From: Bacteroidia bacterium
Lineage (GTDB): Bacteria; Bacteroidota; Bacteroidia; UKL13-3
Length of the DNA: 34,211 bases
NCBI GenBank assembly: GCA_025454975.1
Contig: JALONK010000032.1
Coordinates: 1 to 34,211 of the forward strand
Direction of reading: 5' to 3'
Shown: in pieces, positions 16,605-24,758 of the stretch
Layout of the letters: each line of letters starts with the position of its first letter
Position numbering within the stretch: position 1 is the stretch's first letter
Program-made: the position numbers and the translations under genes
The notes under the pieces: generated by a model
Database searches by the model: none
The model's input: the letters and a program-made list of their open reading frames with translations, nothing else
Told to the model about the DNA's origin: nothing

Positions 16605-16649
16605 GCATTACTGTAACTTGCAGATGCGTTGTGCAAGTTACAGTAATGC
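16605..16649. repeat. Perfect 18 bp inverted repeat between divergent toxin-antitoxin operons
   Basis: GCATTACTGTAACTTGCA (16605-16622) and its exact complement (16632-16649) flank a 9 base loop. Such a long perfect palindrome is unlikely by chance. It sits between the minus-strand toxin operon and the plus-strand AbiE operon. It could be an operator, a cruciform or small-RNA hairpin, or a miniature mobile-element end pair. There is no T run on either side, so it is not a standard terminator. Confidence 0.85.
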
Positions 16650-16734
16650 AATGAAAAAATCAAACAAACAACTTGTCTGTATCTGTTGTGTAGTTTTTGT
16701 GGTAAAAAAGATGGATGTTTCATATATTTTAACA

Positions 16735-16780
16735 TTGTCCAGTTTTTTTGCAAATAAACTGGACAAATAATATATATTTG
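16735..16780 (+). promoter_or_regulatory. Promoter with overlapping 11 bp inverted-repeat operator for AbiEi
   Basis: The exact inverted repeat TTGTCCAGTTT (16735-16745) and AAACTGGACAA (16756-16766) brackets a TTTG -33-like box (16747-16750). The -7 box TATATTTG (16773-16780) follows 6 bp beyond the right arm. The abiEi start is 17 bp downstream. AbiEi antitoxins are known to repress their own operon by binding inverted repeats at the promoter, so this is a likely autoregulatory operator. The spacer between boxes (22 bp) is slightly long. Confidence 0.65.
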
Positions 16781-16796
16781 AAGCGTAAATAAAATC

Positions 16797-17522
16797 ATGA
16801 AAACAGCTGAATATATATCACTTACAATAGATAGGCTTCCTAAAGGATATATATTCACCTATGCTGATTTTACCACCGAGGTGAACCAAAAAGAAGCCGT
16901 TATTAAAGCCTTAAACAGAATGGCTGCTTCGGGCAAAATTGCTAAGCTGGCTAAAGGTAAATATTACAAACCCGAAAACACCCCGTTTGGAAACCTTCTA
17001 CCCAATCAGTCGCAAGTGGTGAAAGATTTGTTGGAAGAAAATGGGAAAATAATTGGTTACCTCACAGGGTATAGTATTTACAACCAATTAGGATTAACCA
17101 CACAAGTAAGCAACATCATACAAATTGGTAAAAATCAAGTTAGGCCCAGTTTTAAAAGAGAGCGATATACCATTGCTTTTATAAAGCAACAAAACACCAT
17201 AACCAAGGAGTATATCCCTTTGTTGCAGTTGTTGGATGCTATTCGATATATCAAAAAAATACCCGATACCAATATTGAAGCATCTTGTAAACGATTGTTG
17301 GTAATCATAAAAAGCATTACCAATAAAGATGCGAACACCTTGGTTCGTTTGGCTTTAAAATACCCTCCGGCTACCAGGGCACTATTAGGAGCTTTGTTAG
17401 ACCAATTGCAAAAAGAAGTAACGGTAGAAATACTTTTTAAGTCGTTAAATCCAATTACCAAGTATAAGCTGGCAGGTGCGGCAAAAGTATTATCCAACAC
17501 CGAAAAATGGAATATTATATGA
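16797..17522 (+). CDS. AbiEi-type antitoxin and transcriptional regulator (DUF6088-like)
   Basis: The 241-residue protein starts with a winged helix-turn-helix like that of AbiEi antitoxins: ISLTIDRLPKGYIFTYADF, EAVIKALNRMAASGKIAKLAKGKYYKP, with the last part forming the wing. The rest (GYLTGYSIYNQLGLTTQVSN, then RERYTIAFIKQQNTI) matches the typical AbiEi continuation with a beta-rich core and C-terminal helices. AbiEi represses its own operon and counters the AbiEii nucleotidyltransferase (type IV toxin-antitoxin, also abortive phage infection). A promoter with a perfect inverted repeat lies just upstream. The stop overlaps the ATG of the next gene as ATGA, so toxin synthesis depends on antitoxin translation. 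Confidence 0.82.
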   Translation: MKTAEYISLTIDRLPKGYIFTYADFTTEVNQKEAVIKALNRMAASGKIAKLAKGKYYKPENTPFGNLLPNQSQVVKDLLEENGKIIGYLTGYSIYNQLGLTTQVSNIIQIGKNQVRPSFKRERYTIAFIKQQNTITKEYIPLLQLLDAIRYIKKIPDTNIEASCKRLLVIIKSITNKDANTLVRLALKYPPATRALLGALLDQLQKEVTVEILFKSLNPITKYKLAGAAKVLSNTEKWNII

Positions 17523-18463
17523 GGCTGCACCAAGAATTAAAATTGTATTCCGATATATTGAGAGCTGCATCTCAATATTTAGATATCAAACTTGAATTTG
17601 TAGAAAAAGATTATTGGATAACATTAGTGTTAAGTCGTTTGGCTAAAAGTAAATATGCAAATGAATCAGTGTTTAAAGGAGGCACATCTCTATCCAAAGG
17701 GTATAATTTAATAGATCGCTTTTCGGAAGATGTTGATATAGCTATCATAAATGATAACAACAAATCGGGTAATGAAATAAAAACCATCATTCGCACTATT
17801 GAAAAAGAAATTACAGCCGAACTATTAGAGTTGAATATTGAAGGTGTAACCAGTAAGGGGTCAAGGTTTAGAAAATCCGTTTTTGAATATGTTTCAGCTG
17901 AAAAAATAAATACAAACAACAAACTGATAGTTGAAGTAAATTCTTTTGCTAACCCTTTCCCCTATCAGAAACTTACCATTAAAAGTATGGTATTCGATTT
18001 TTTGAAGCAAACAGGAAACGAAAGCTATATTGAATATTATCAACTCCTACCCTTTGAAATTAATGTATTAGGTAAACAACAAACGCTCATTGAAAAGTTA
18101 GTTTCTTTAGTACGATTTTCATTTGAGGAAAACCCGGTTGAAAGCATTTCGCAAAAGATTAGACACTTTTACGATATATTTTATTTAGTTCAACAACCCG
18201 AAATGATTGAATTTGTGAACACTGAAGCGTTTACAAACCAATTTAATCAGATACTACAACACGATAAGCAAATGTTTGAAGAGCCAATAGGTTGGCAAAC
18301 AAAATCGGTTTTGGCATCACCTTTGCTCATTGGTTTTCCTGATATTTGGAAACAGATAAAAGATAGGTATAAACAAGAATTATCCGCATTAGCATATAGG
18401 CCAATACCTCACGAGAAGGATATTGCAAATTGCTTTGAGGAGATAATAATGAGAATTAAATGA
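17519..18463 (+). CDS. AbiEii/AbiGii-type nucleotidyltransferase toxin
   Basis: AbiEii toxins are nucleotidyltransferases that halt growth, partner to AbiEi. This 314-residue protein has the family signature KGGTSLSKGYNLIDRFSEDVDIAI (cited in two parts: KGGTSLSKG, about residue 52, and FSEDVDIAI with the two metal-binding Asp, about residues 71-73). Further on are PYQKLTIKSMVFDFL, LGKQQTLIEKLVSLVRFSF (the Lys-containing helix) and IRHFYDIFYL, all expected. I start it at 17519, where ATG overlaps the abiEi stop as ATGA; an in-frame ATG 12 bases earlier also exists. Its own stop overlaps the hsdR start by the same ATGA arrangement, so restriction subunit and toxin-antitoxin pair form one transcription and translation unit. 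Confidence 0.85.
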   Translation: MRLHQELKLYSDILRAASQYLDIKLEFVEKDYWITLVLSRLAKSKYANESVFKGGTSLSKGYNLIDRFSEDVDIAIINDNNKSGNEIKTIIRTIEKEITAELLELNIEGVTSKGSRFRKSVFEYVSAEKINTNNKLIVEVNSFANPFPYQKLTIKSMVFDFLKQTGNESYIEYYQLLPFEINVLGKQQTLIEKLVSLVRFSFEENPVESISQKIRHFYDIFYLVQQPEMIEFVNTEAFTNQFNQILQHDKQMFEEPIGWQTKSVLASPLLIGFPDIWKQIKDRYKQELSALAYRPIPHEKDIANCFEEIIMRIK

Positions 18464-21400
18464 ATTTCACCGAAGCAAAATTAGAAAAGGTATTTTCTGA
18501 ATTATTAGAACAAGAAGGTTTTCCCCATCATTTGGGAATATCCATTAACAGAAATTCGGATGATGTGCTCATTGAGGATGACTTAAGAAACTTCCTTCTT
18601 ACACAATATGCAACTCAAGGCATTACCACAAATGAAGTAAACTCAATCATTCTTCAATTGAAATCGCTTTCTGCTTCTGATTTATATGAAAGCAATAAAA
18701 CATTTTTACAGCTTTTAGCAGATGGATTCATTTTAAAAAGAGAAAACAGGTCAAAAAAAGATATATACATTCAACTAATTGATTATTCAGGTTTAAACAA
18801 CCATAGAATACCTAAAGAAGAGGAGGTATTAACAATGGTCGCAGATCCTGAACAAGAGTACAAAACCAAGGATAACAACATTTATAAATTCGTTACCCAG
18901 TTAGAAATTTTTGGAACTGAAAAACGAATTCCGGATGGCATTATTTACATTAATGGTTTACCGGTGGTTGTATTTGAATTTAAAAGCGCCGTACGTGAAG
19001 AAGCTACTATTTATGATGCTTACAGGCAATTGACCGTACGTTATCGCAGAGATATCCCTGAATTGTTTAAATACAATGCTTTTTGTGTAATTAGTGATGG
19101 TGTAAACAGTAAAGCAGGTTCATTTTTTGCACCGTATGAATTCTTTTATTCATGGAGACGCATTGCAGGATTGGCTAAAGAAGTAGATGGTATTGATAGC
19201 ATGTTTACCCTTATACAAGGCATGTTTAATAAAACCAGATTAAGAGATATTATCCGCAACTTTATTTTTGTTCCTGACAACAGCAAAAAGGAAGAAAAAA
19301 TAGTTTGTCGTTACCCTCAATATTATGCTGCACGTGCCTTATATGAAAATATTAAAAAGGCTCAAAAACCCGAAGGAAATGGTAAAGGCGGTACTTACTT
19401 TGGAGCAACAGGATGCGGTAAAAGCTACACCATGCTTTATTTAACTCGCTTATTAATGAAAAGCGAACATTTTGAAAGCCCCACTATAGTATTAATAACT
19501 GATCGAACTGATTTAGATGACCAATTAGCCACTCAATTTATTAATGCTAAAAAATTTATTGGCGACAATACGGTTGAAAGTGTTGAAAATAGAGCTGATT
19601 TAAGAAACAAACTAAGAGGAAGGCAAAGTGGTGGCGTATTTTTAACCACCATTCATAAATTTACCGAAGATACCGAGCTATTAACGGATAGAAACAATGT
19701 AATATGTATTTCGGATGAAGCACATCGGAGCCAAGTTAACCTCGACCAAAAGGTTAGAATTACTGAAAAAGGGGTTACAAAATCGTTTGGCTTTGCAAAA
19801 TATTTACATGATTCACTACCTAATGCGACGTATGTTGGATTTACCGGAACACCTATAGATGCCACATTAAATGTATTTGGAAAAGTGGTTGATGCCTACA
19901 CCATGACTGAATCTGTTAAAGATGAAATAACCGTTAAAATTGTTTACGAAGGTAGAGCTGCAAGGGTGTTATTAAACAATGAAAAGCTAAAAGAAATTGA
20001 AGATTATTATGCTAAGTGTGCCGAAGAAGGAAGTAATGAAAATCAAATCGAACAAAGCAAACAAGAAATGGCTCAGATGTATGCCATTATTGGTGATCCA
20101 CAACGCTTAAAAGATGTTGCAGCGGATTTTGTTAAACACTATGAAAAGCGTATTTCTGAAGGTTCAACGGTAAATGGCAAAGCCATGATTGTATGTGCAA
20201 CCAGAGAGATTGCTTTTGAATTATTCAAAAATATTATTGCATTAAAACCGGAATGGAATGAGGTTAGAGAAGCCGCTGAAGGTGTTGAGTTAACTGAAAA
20301 AGATAAACGAGAACTTAAACCGATTGAATATATAAAAATGGTGATGACCAGAGGCCAGGATGATAAAAAAGAATTGTATGATGCCTTAGGAACCAAAGAA
20401 TATAGAAAAGAGTTAGACCGACAGTTTAAAAATCCGAAATCAAACTTCAAAATTGCTATTGTGGTGGATATGTGGCTTACCGGATTTGATGTTCCGTTTT
20501 TGGATAGTATTTACATTGATAAACCTATTCAACAACATAACCTTATTCAAACCATATCAAGGGTAAATCGTAAATCTGAAGGTAAACATAAAGGATTGGT
20601 AGTTGATTATATTGGCATTAAGCGTCAGATGAATTTGGCATTGGCTAAATATAATAATGAAGATAAAGGAAATGTTGAAGACATTGAACAATCATTATCG
20701 GTTGTTAGAGACCATTTAGACTTGTTGGCTAAATTGATGCACAAATTTGATAGCACAAACTATTTCAATGGAACCTCTGTTCAGCAATTACACACTTTGA
20801 ATCTGGGGGCTGAGTTTGTTCAACAAACAAAAGAAATGGAAACTCGTTTTATGGGCTTAGTGAAGCGATTAAAGGCAGCCTATGATATTTGTACAGGAAG
20901 TGAAAAGCTTACCCAAAAAGAAAGAGATTACACCCACTTCTATATGGCAATTCGTTCAATAGTATTCAAATTAACAAAAGGTACAGCGCCGGATACTGCA
21001 CAAATGAATACAAAGGTTAGAGAAATGATTAAAGATGCCCTTGAAAGTGATGGTGTGGAAGAGATTTTTAAAATAGGCGAAGAAGGTGAAACAGAACAAG
21101 ATATTTTCGACAAAGAATACTTACAAAAGATAGATAATATCAAACTTCCTAATACCAAAATCAAATTATTACAACAGCTATTATCAAGAGCGATTGGTGA
21201 AATACGAAAAGTGAATCTAATGAAAGGGATTGATTTTACCAAAAAAATGCAAGCCATTGTAGAGCGATACAACAATAGAGATCAGAATGACATCATGCGT
21301 AGTGAGGTTTATGAGGAAATGGCAGAGGCATTAACCAATTTAATTTGGGATGTACACAGGGAGTTTTCAGCAGGTGATGAATTAGGAATTAACTTTGAGG

Positions 21401-21681
21401 AAAAGGCGTTTTATGACATCTTAAAAGAACTTTGTAAAAAATACGACTTCTCCTACCCTGACGATAAATTGATTGACCTTTCAAAAGCAATAAAACTAAT
21501 CGTTGATAACCAAGCTAAATTTCCGGATTGGAATAAGCGAGATGACATCAAATCAGCTCTAAAAGTTGAACTTATATTAATACTTGATGAGTTTGGTTAT
21601 CCTCCGGTTGAAAGAGATGAAGTTTATGTTGAAATTTTTGAGCAGGCAGAAAACTTTAAGAAGAATAAACTTTTAATGTAG
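18460..21681 (+). CDS. hsdR: Type I restriction endonuclease subunit HsdR
   Basis: HsdR is the ATP-driven translocase and nuclease of type I restriction. The 1073-residue protein has an N-terminal RecB-like nuclease with RIPDGIIY (about 158) and VVVFEFKSA (E and K about 172-174). The helicase motifs are GATGCGKSYTM (Walker A, about 318), LITDRTDLDDQL, ISDEAHRSQ (DEAH-type box, about 418), VGFTGTPID (motif III), DMWLTGFDVPFLDSIYIDKP and ISRVNRKSEGKHKGLVVDYIG (motif VI). A C-terminal helical region for HsdM contact follows. Length is normal. It lies about 11 kb from hsdMS, which is atypical. Its last codons (CTT TTA ATG TAG) lie inside the right attachment repeat, so the C-terminal LLM and the stop come from tRNA-derived sequence. 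Confidence 0.96.
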   Translation: MNFTEAKLEKVFSELLEQEGFPHHLGISINRNSDDVLIEDDLRNFLLTQYATQGITTNEVNSIILQLKSLSASDLYESNKTFLQLLADGFILKRENRSKKDIYIQLIDYSGLNNHRIPKEEEVLTMVADPEQEYKTKDNNIYKFVTQLEIFGTEKRIPDGIIYINGLPVVVFEFKSAVREEATIYDAYRQLTVRYRRDIPELFKYNAFCVISDGVNSKAGSFFAPYEFFYSWRRIAGLAKEVDGIDSMFTLIQGMFNKTRLRDIIRNFIFVPDNSKKEEKIVCRYPQYYAARALYENIKKAQKPEGNGKGGTYFGATGCGKSYTMLYLTRLLMKSEHFESPTIVLITDRTDLDDQLATQFINAKKFIGDNTVESVENRADLRNKLRGRQSGGVFLTTIHKFTEDTELLTDRNNVICISDEAHRSQVNLDQKVRITEKGVTKSFGFAKYLHDSLPNATYVGFTGTPIDATLNVFGKVVDAYTMTESVKDEITVKIVYEGRAARVLLNNEKLKEIEDYYAKCAEEGSNENQIEQSKQEMAQMYAIIGDPQRLKDVAADFVKHYEKRISEGSTVNGKAMIVCATREIAFELFKNIIALKPEWNEVREAAEGVELTEKDKRELKPIEYIKMVMTRGQDDKKELYDALGTKEYRKELDRQFKNPKSNFKIAIVVDMWLTGFDVPFLDSIYIDKPIQQHNLIQTISRVNRKSEGKHKGLVVDYIGIKRQMNLALAKYNNEDKGNVEDIEQSLSVVRDHLDLLAKLMHKFDSTNYFNGTSVQQLHTLNLGAEFVQQTKEMETRFMGLVKRLKAAYDICTGSEKLTQKERDYTHFYMAIRSIVFKLTKGTAPDTAQMNTKVREMIKDALESDGVEEIFKIGEEGETEQDIFDKEYLQKIDNIKLPNTKIKLLQQLLSRAIGEIRKVNLMKGIDFTKKMQAIVERYNNRDQNDIMRSEVYEEMAEALTNLIWDVHREFSAGDELGINFEEKAFYDILKELCKKYDFSYPDDKLIDLSKAIKLIVDNQAKFPDWNKRDDIKSALKVELILILDEFGYPPVERDEVYVEIFEQAENFKKNKLLM

Positions 21682-21716
21682 GGGTCCTGGGTTCGAGTCC
21701 CAGCGAAATCACAAAA
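21669..21716 (+). repeat. Right attachment repeat (attR), containing the end of hsdR
   Basis: It is an exact 48 bp copy of 4087-4134 in the same orientation and marks the right island boundary 17,582 bp from the left copy. It includes the tRNA-Lys T arm and acceptor 3' half but no 5' half, so it cannot make a tRNA. The hsdR stop TAG (21679-21681) lies 10 bases inside it. Confidence 0.92.
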
Positions 21717-21744
21717 GCCTTCAAAGAAATTTGAGGGCTTTTTT
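21714..21744 (+). terminator. Rho-independent terminator beyond the right attachment repeat
   Basis: AAAGCCTTCAAA (21714-21725) pairs with TTTGAGGGCTTT (21730-21741) with one G-T wobble, and six T residues follow the GGGC (21739-21744). It would terminate hsdR transcription today. Before island insertion it was probably the terminator of the tRNA-Lys gene. The remaining 190 bp to the next gene show nothing I can name. Confidence 0.8.
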
Positions 21745-21932
21745 GTTTTTAAACATCCCTCTTCCCTTTCATTTATTATTTGCCTAAAAAATCAGATTAC
21801 ATCTTTTAGTGTTGGTGTTTGTCAATAAACCTTAATCAAAAATGAATAATTGCAGGCATTCCATTACAACAATTGAATTGCCCGGGTGATTAAAAATAAT
21901 AAATTGGCTATAAATTATGTTTAGGTATTCCT

Positions 21933-24614
21933 TTATTCTTTAATTCCTTTAGCCATGCGTTGTTCACCAAAAGTAAGGATGGCATCAATAAACTCATAAG
22001 GCTTGTAGCCGTTAATCGCACATTGATGAAAGATGGCAGTAGCCGGTGTCATACCCGGTAATGAGTTTACTTCAATAATTACAACTTCAGGCTCATTTTG
22101 CTTGCTAATTCTAACAAAGGCATCAATGCGACAATACCCTTGCACCCCTAAAACCTTAGCTACTTTTACCAATTCTGCTTGTACTTTTTTACTTATTTCC
22201 TTTCTTATTTTTTCATCTTGATGATAACGTGCAGGTGTAATATTTTGCCCTTGACCTGCTAAAAACTTTTCTTCTAAACTCAAAATATCACCCTCTGCTA
22301 AAGCTTCGCTGGCTTCAAACGATTCATATATTAAATTACCTTTAGCATTATATGATGTGATCATGCCTCCGGTTACCTCTAAAAAATGATTCGCTTGGTT
22401 ACGGTCAATAAATGATTCAACTAAAAAGAATGCTTTACGTGGAAATTCTTCATTTTGTTTTAAGCCTAATTGTTCGGCCAGCTTTTTATTGAGTTGCTCC
22501 GTTTTACGAAACACGCCTGAGGCATAGTTAATAAATTCATCAACAGTTTTTATTTTCTTTACAGCACTGCTGCAGCCGTCATCAGCGGGTTTTGCAATAA
22601 CAGGTAATCCTAGTGCTTTTAGTTGTTGCAATACCTTTTCCCGATGTTGATGCCAATCTGCTTCATACACTAAAAAGTGATCGGCAACTTTAAACCCATT
22701 TTTTCTTAACTGAACGTTGGTGTCGAATTTATTTATCGTGATTTTAGAACTTGCAACCCCTGAACCATTGTATGGTATTCCTAAAGCATTTAATTCTTTT
22801 TGCACGGTACCATCCTCTCCCGGTCGTCCATGGAGGGCTATAAATACCGCATCGGCTTTTTTAGCTAATTGTTTGTACGTTATTTTTTGCGGTGCAAATA
22901 AGTTACGCTCATTTCCATATTTTTTAATGATTGGTTTACATTGTTCAATGATGGAATAAATAACCTCCGGTCGTTTAAAGTGATTTACTTTTTCTTTAAT
23001 ATCATCTGCATTATCCTTCAACATCACATTGATGGGTATAATAAATAATTCATGCGCCTTATCATTTCCCGTTACAAAAACCGGAAAGGGTTCATATTTA
23101 CTGCTGGATGCCAGCTTTTCATAAATATTTCTTCCGCTTTCAACACTTATGTGACGTTCGCTGCTGTATCCACCCATAAAAACAGCTACTCTTTTTTTGT
23201 TGCTTTTTCGTGTTCGGTTGGTTTTTACCGCATCATCAATTTGTTTGAGTAATTGCTGATGTACAAAGTGAACCGATGAATGTTTAACCCGTTCGGCTAT
23301 TGAGGTACGAATAATAAAAGTTAAGAATTGCGATGGGTTTAATCCGATTTCTGCTGCTTGATGAAAGAAAAATGAAGAAGGCATCATACCGGATGTTGTG
23401 TTCGGATCATTTAAATAAATAGTTCCGTTGGCTGTTATAAATCCATCAATACGGGCGTATGTATTAAATGCAAAATAGTTGAACAAGTGCTCACATTCTT
23501 TTCTTATCCTATTAATATCTTTAGCTGATATGTTTATCGGAGTTACTTTTCGTGATAATCCGGGCAAATATTTACTTCTGTAATCATATACCTCTGTACC
23601 TTTCACTATTTCGGTTGGAGGTAATGCAATTGCTTTATTATCTTCATCGCGAATAACTATACAACTAAATTCTCTTCCTTTAATGAATCCTTCAATTAAA
23701 CAAGTTGTTTCGCCATTAATACTTTCCAACACAACTGCTGTTTTCTTTTTAAACAATAAATTTAATTGCGTATATAATTCGTCAGGATTATATAATAATG
23801 TACCATCTATCAATAAAGGAAATGAAATACCTTCTTTTACATCAGCAATTTTTTGTAAAAAACTTATTTTTCCTTCTTCACTCCACGCCATCCAATCTTT
23901 TTTGAGGATGGTTTGCATAAAAAAAGACTTTTGAACTGCTGTTTCAAATTGGTGAATATCGGCACTTGATACCACACTTACACCAACTGATGAACCTTGA
24001 TTGGCAGGTTTAATAACAAATGGTAATCCCACTTGCTTAACTATACGCTTTAATAAGGAGGCATGATCCGATTGCGACCACTCCTGTTTGGTAAATGTGA
24101 GGTAGGGCGGACTGTTAAACCCTGCCGATTTCATCAATTCCTTTTGCACATGCTTTTGCATACCTAAGGCACTTGCCATCATACCCGAACCGGTATAAGG
24201 AATTTCATACCATTCCAACAAACCTTGAATACTTCCATCTTCGCCATACAAACCATGTAAGGCTAGAAAAGCTACATCAATATAATTTTTAAGATCTTGA
24301 GGCTGAATTATTTTCCCGATTTTAGCCGCCATAGCCAAACCGTTATCCCGATGCGCTTCAACAATACTTTCGGCATATACTTGTACAGGTAATTTTTGAC
24401 GATGTAAAGCATCAACGGTTGGATAAAAATCGCGTATACTTCCTTTGTAAATGTATTCCCAATCTAACAAAATGAAATTATTAAAACTATCCACGAAAAT
24501 GGGAATAGCTTCAAATAGGTTTTTATCTAAATTATCATATACTGTGCGTCCCCCGGCAAAACTAACTTCGCGTTCGCGTGAGGCACCGCCGAAAAAAATT
24601 CCAACTTTTATCAT
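21933..24614 (-). CDS. Tandem-fused D-alanine-D-alanine ligase-like ATP-grasp protein
   Basis: Ddl joins two D-alanines for peptidoglycan synthesis and is usually 300-370 residues; this protein has 893 and contains two complete copies. Copy 1 (about 1-440) has VGIFFGGASREREVSFAGG, AFLALHGLYGEDGSIQG, YTGSGMMASALGMQK, FVIKPANQGSSVGVSVV and IYLNDPNTTSGMMPSSFF, where the usual EVNTLPGMT is altered. Copy 2 (about 465-893) has VAVFMGGYSSERHISVESG, VFIALHGRPGEDGTVQ, YNGSGVASSKITINK, VIAKPADDGCSSAVKKI and VIIEVNSLPGMTPATAIF. In copy 2 the metal-site motif is canonical but the phosphate-loop segment is altered. Each half therefore deviates at a different active-site element. Both halves may be active, or one may be regulatory. 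The divergent tlpA-like gene starts 145 bp away. Confidence 0.85.
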   Translation of the reverse strand: MIKVGIFFGGASREREVSFAGGRTVYDNLDKNLFEAIPIFVDSFNNFILLDWEYIYKGSIRDFYPTVDALHRQKLPVQVYAESIVEAHRDNGLAMAAKIGKIIQPQDLKNYIDVAFLALHGLYGEDGSIQGLLEWYEIPYTGSGMMASALGMQKHVQKELMKSAGFNSPPYLTFTKQEWSQSDHASLLKRIVKQVGLPFVIKPANQGSSVGVSVVSSADIHQFETAVQKSFFMQTILKKDWMAWSEEGKISFLQKIADVKEGISFPLLIDGTLLYNPDELYTQLNLLFKKKTAVVLESINGETTCLIEGFIKGREFSCIVIRDEDNKAIALPPTEIVKGTEVYDYRSKYLPGLSRKVTPINISAKDINRIRKECEHLFNYFAFNTYARIDGFITANGTIYLNDPNTTSGMMPSSFFFHQAAEIGLNPSQFLTFIIRTSIAERVKHSSVHFVHQQLLKQIDDAVKTNRTRKSNKKRVAVFMGGYSSERHISVESGRNIYEKLASSSKYEPFPVFVTGNDKAHELFIIPINVMLKDNADDIKEKVNHFKRPEVIYSIIEQCKPIIKKYGNERNLFAPQKITYKQLAKKADAVFIALHGRPGEDGTVQKELNALGIPYNGSGVASSKITINKFDTNVQLRKNGFKVADHFLVYEADWHQHREKVLQQLKALGLPVIAKPADDGCSSAVKKIKTVDEFINYASGVFRKTEQLNKKLAEQLGLKQNEEFPRKAFFLVESFIDRNQANHFLEVTGGMITSYNAKGNLIYESFEASEALAEGDILSLEEKFLAGQGQNITPARYHQDEKIRKEISKKVQAELVKVAKVLGVQGYCRIDAFVRISKQNEPEVVIIEVNSLPGMTPATAIFHQCAINGYKPYEFIDAILTFGEQRMAKGIKE

Positions 24615-24758
24615 AAATGTTTAGCTTTTGATGAGCATGCTCAAATATACAGGCATCCGGTAAATTGTCTTTTAGTGTTGTTCACAGTTTTTTCGTTGTT
24701 GTATGTTTTATTTATCATAAATGTATTAATTTTACCAAACATTTAAACGAAAATCTAT

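Noticed and set aside
21669-21716. Second tRNA-Lys gene at the right island end
   Set aside because: Only the 3' half is present; no acceptor 5' strand or D arm precedes it, as the sequence there encodes HsdR.
23683-23934. Plus-strand ORFs within the Ddl-like gene and similar antisense frames in hsdM, hsdR and tamB-like genes
   Set aside because: They are shadows of strongly supported coding sequences, with no recognisable domains of their own.
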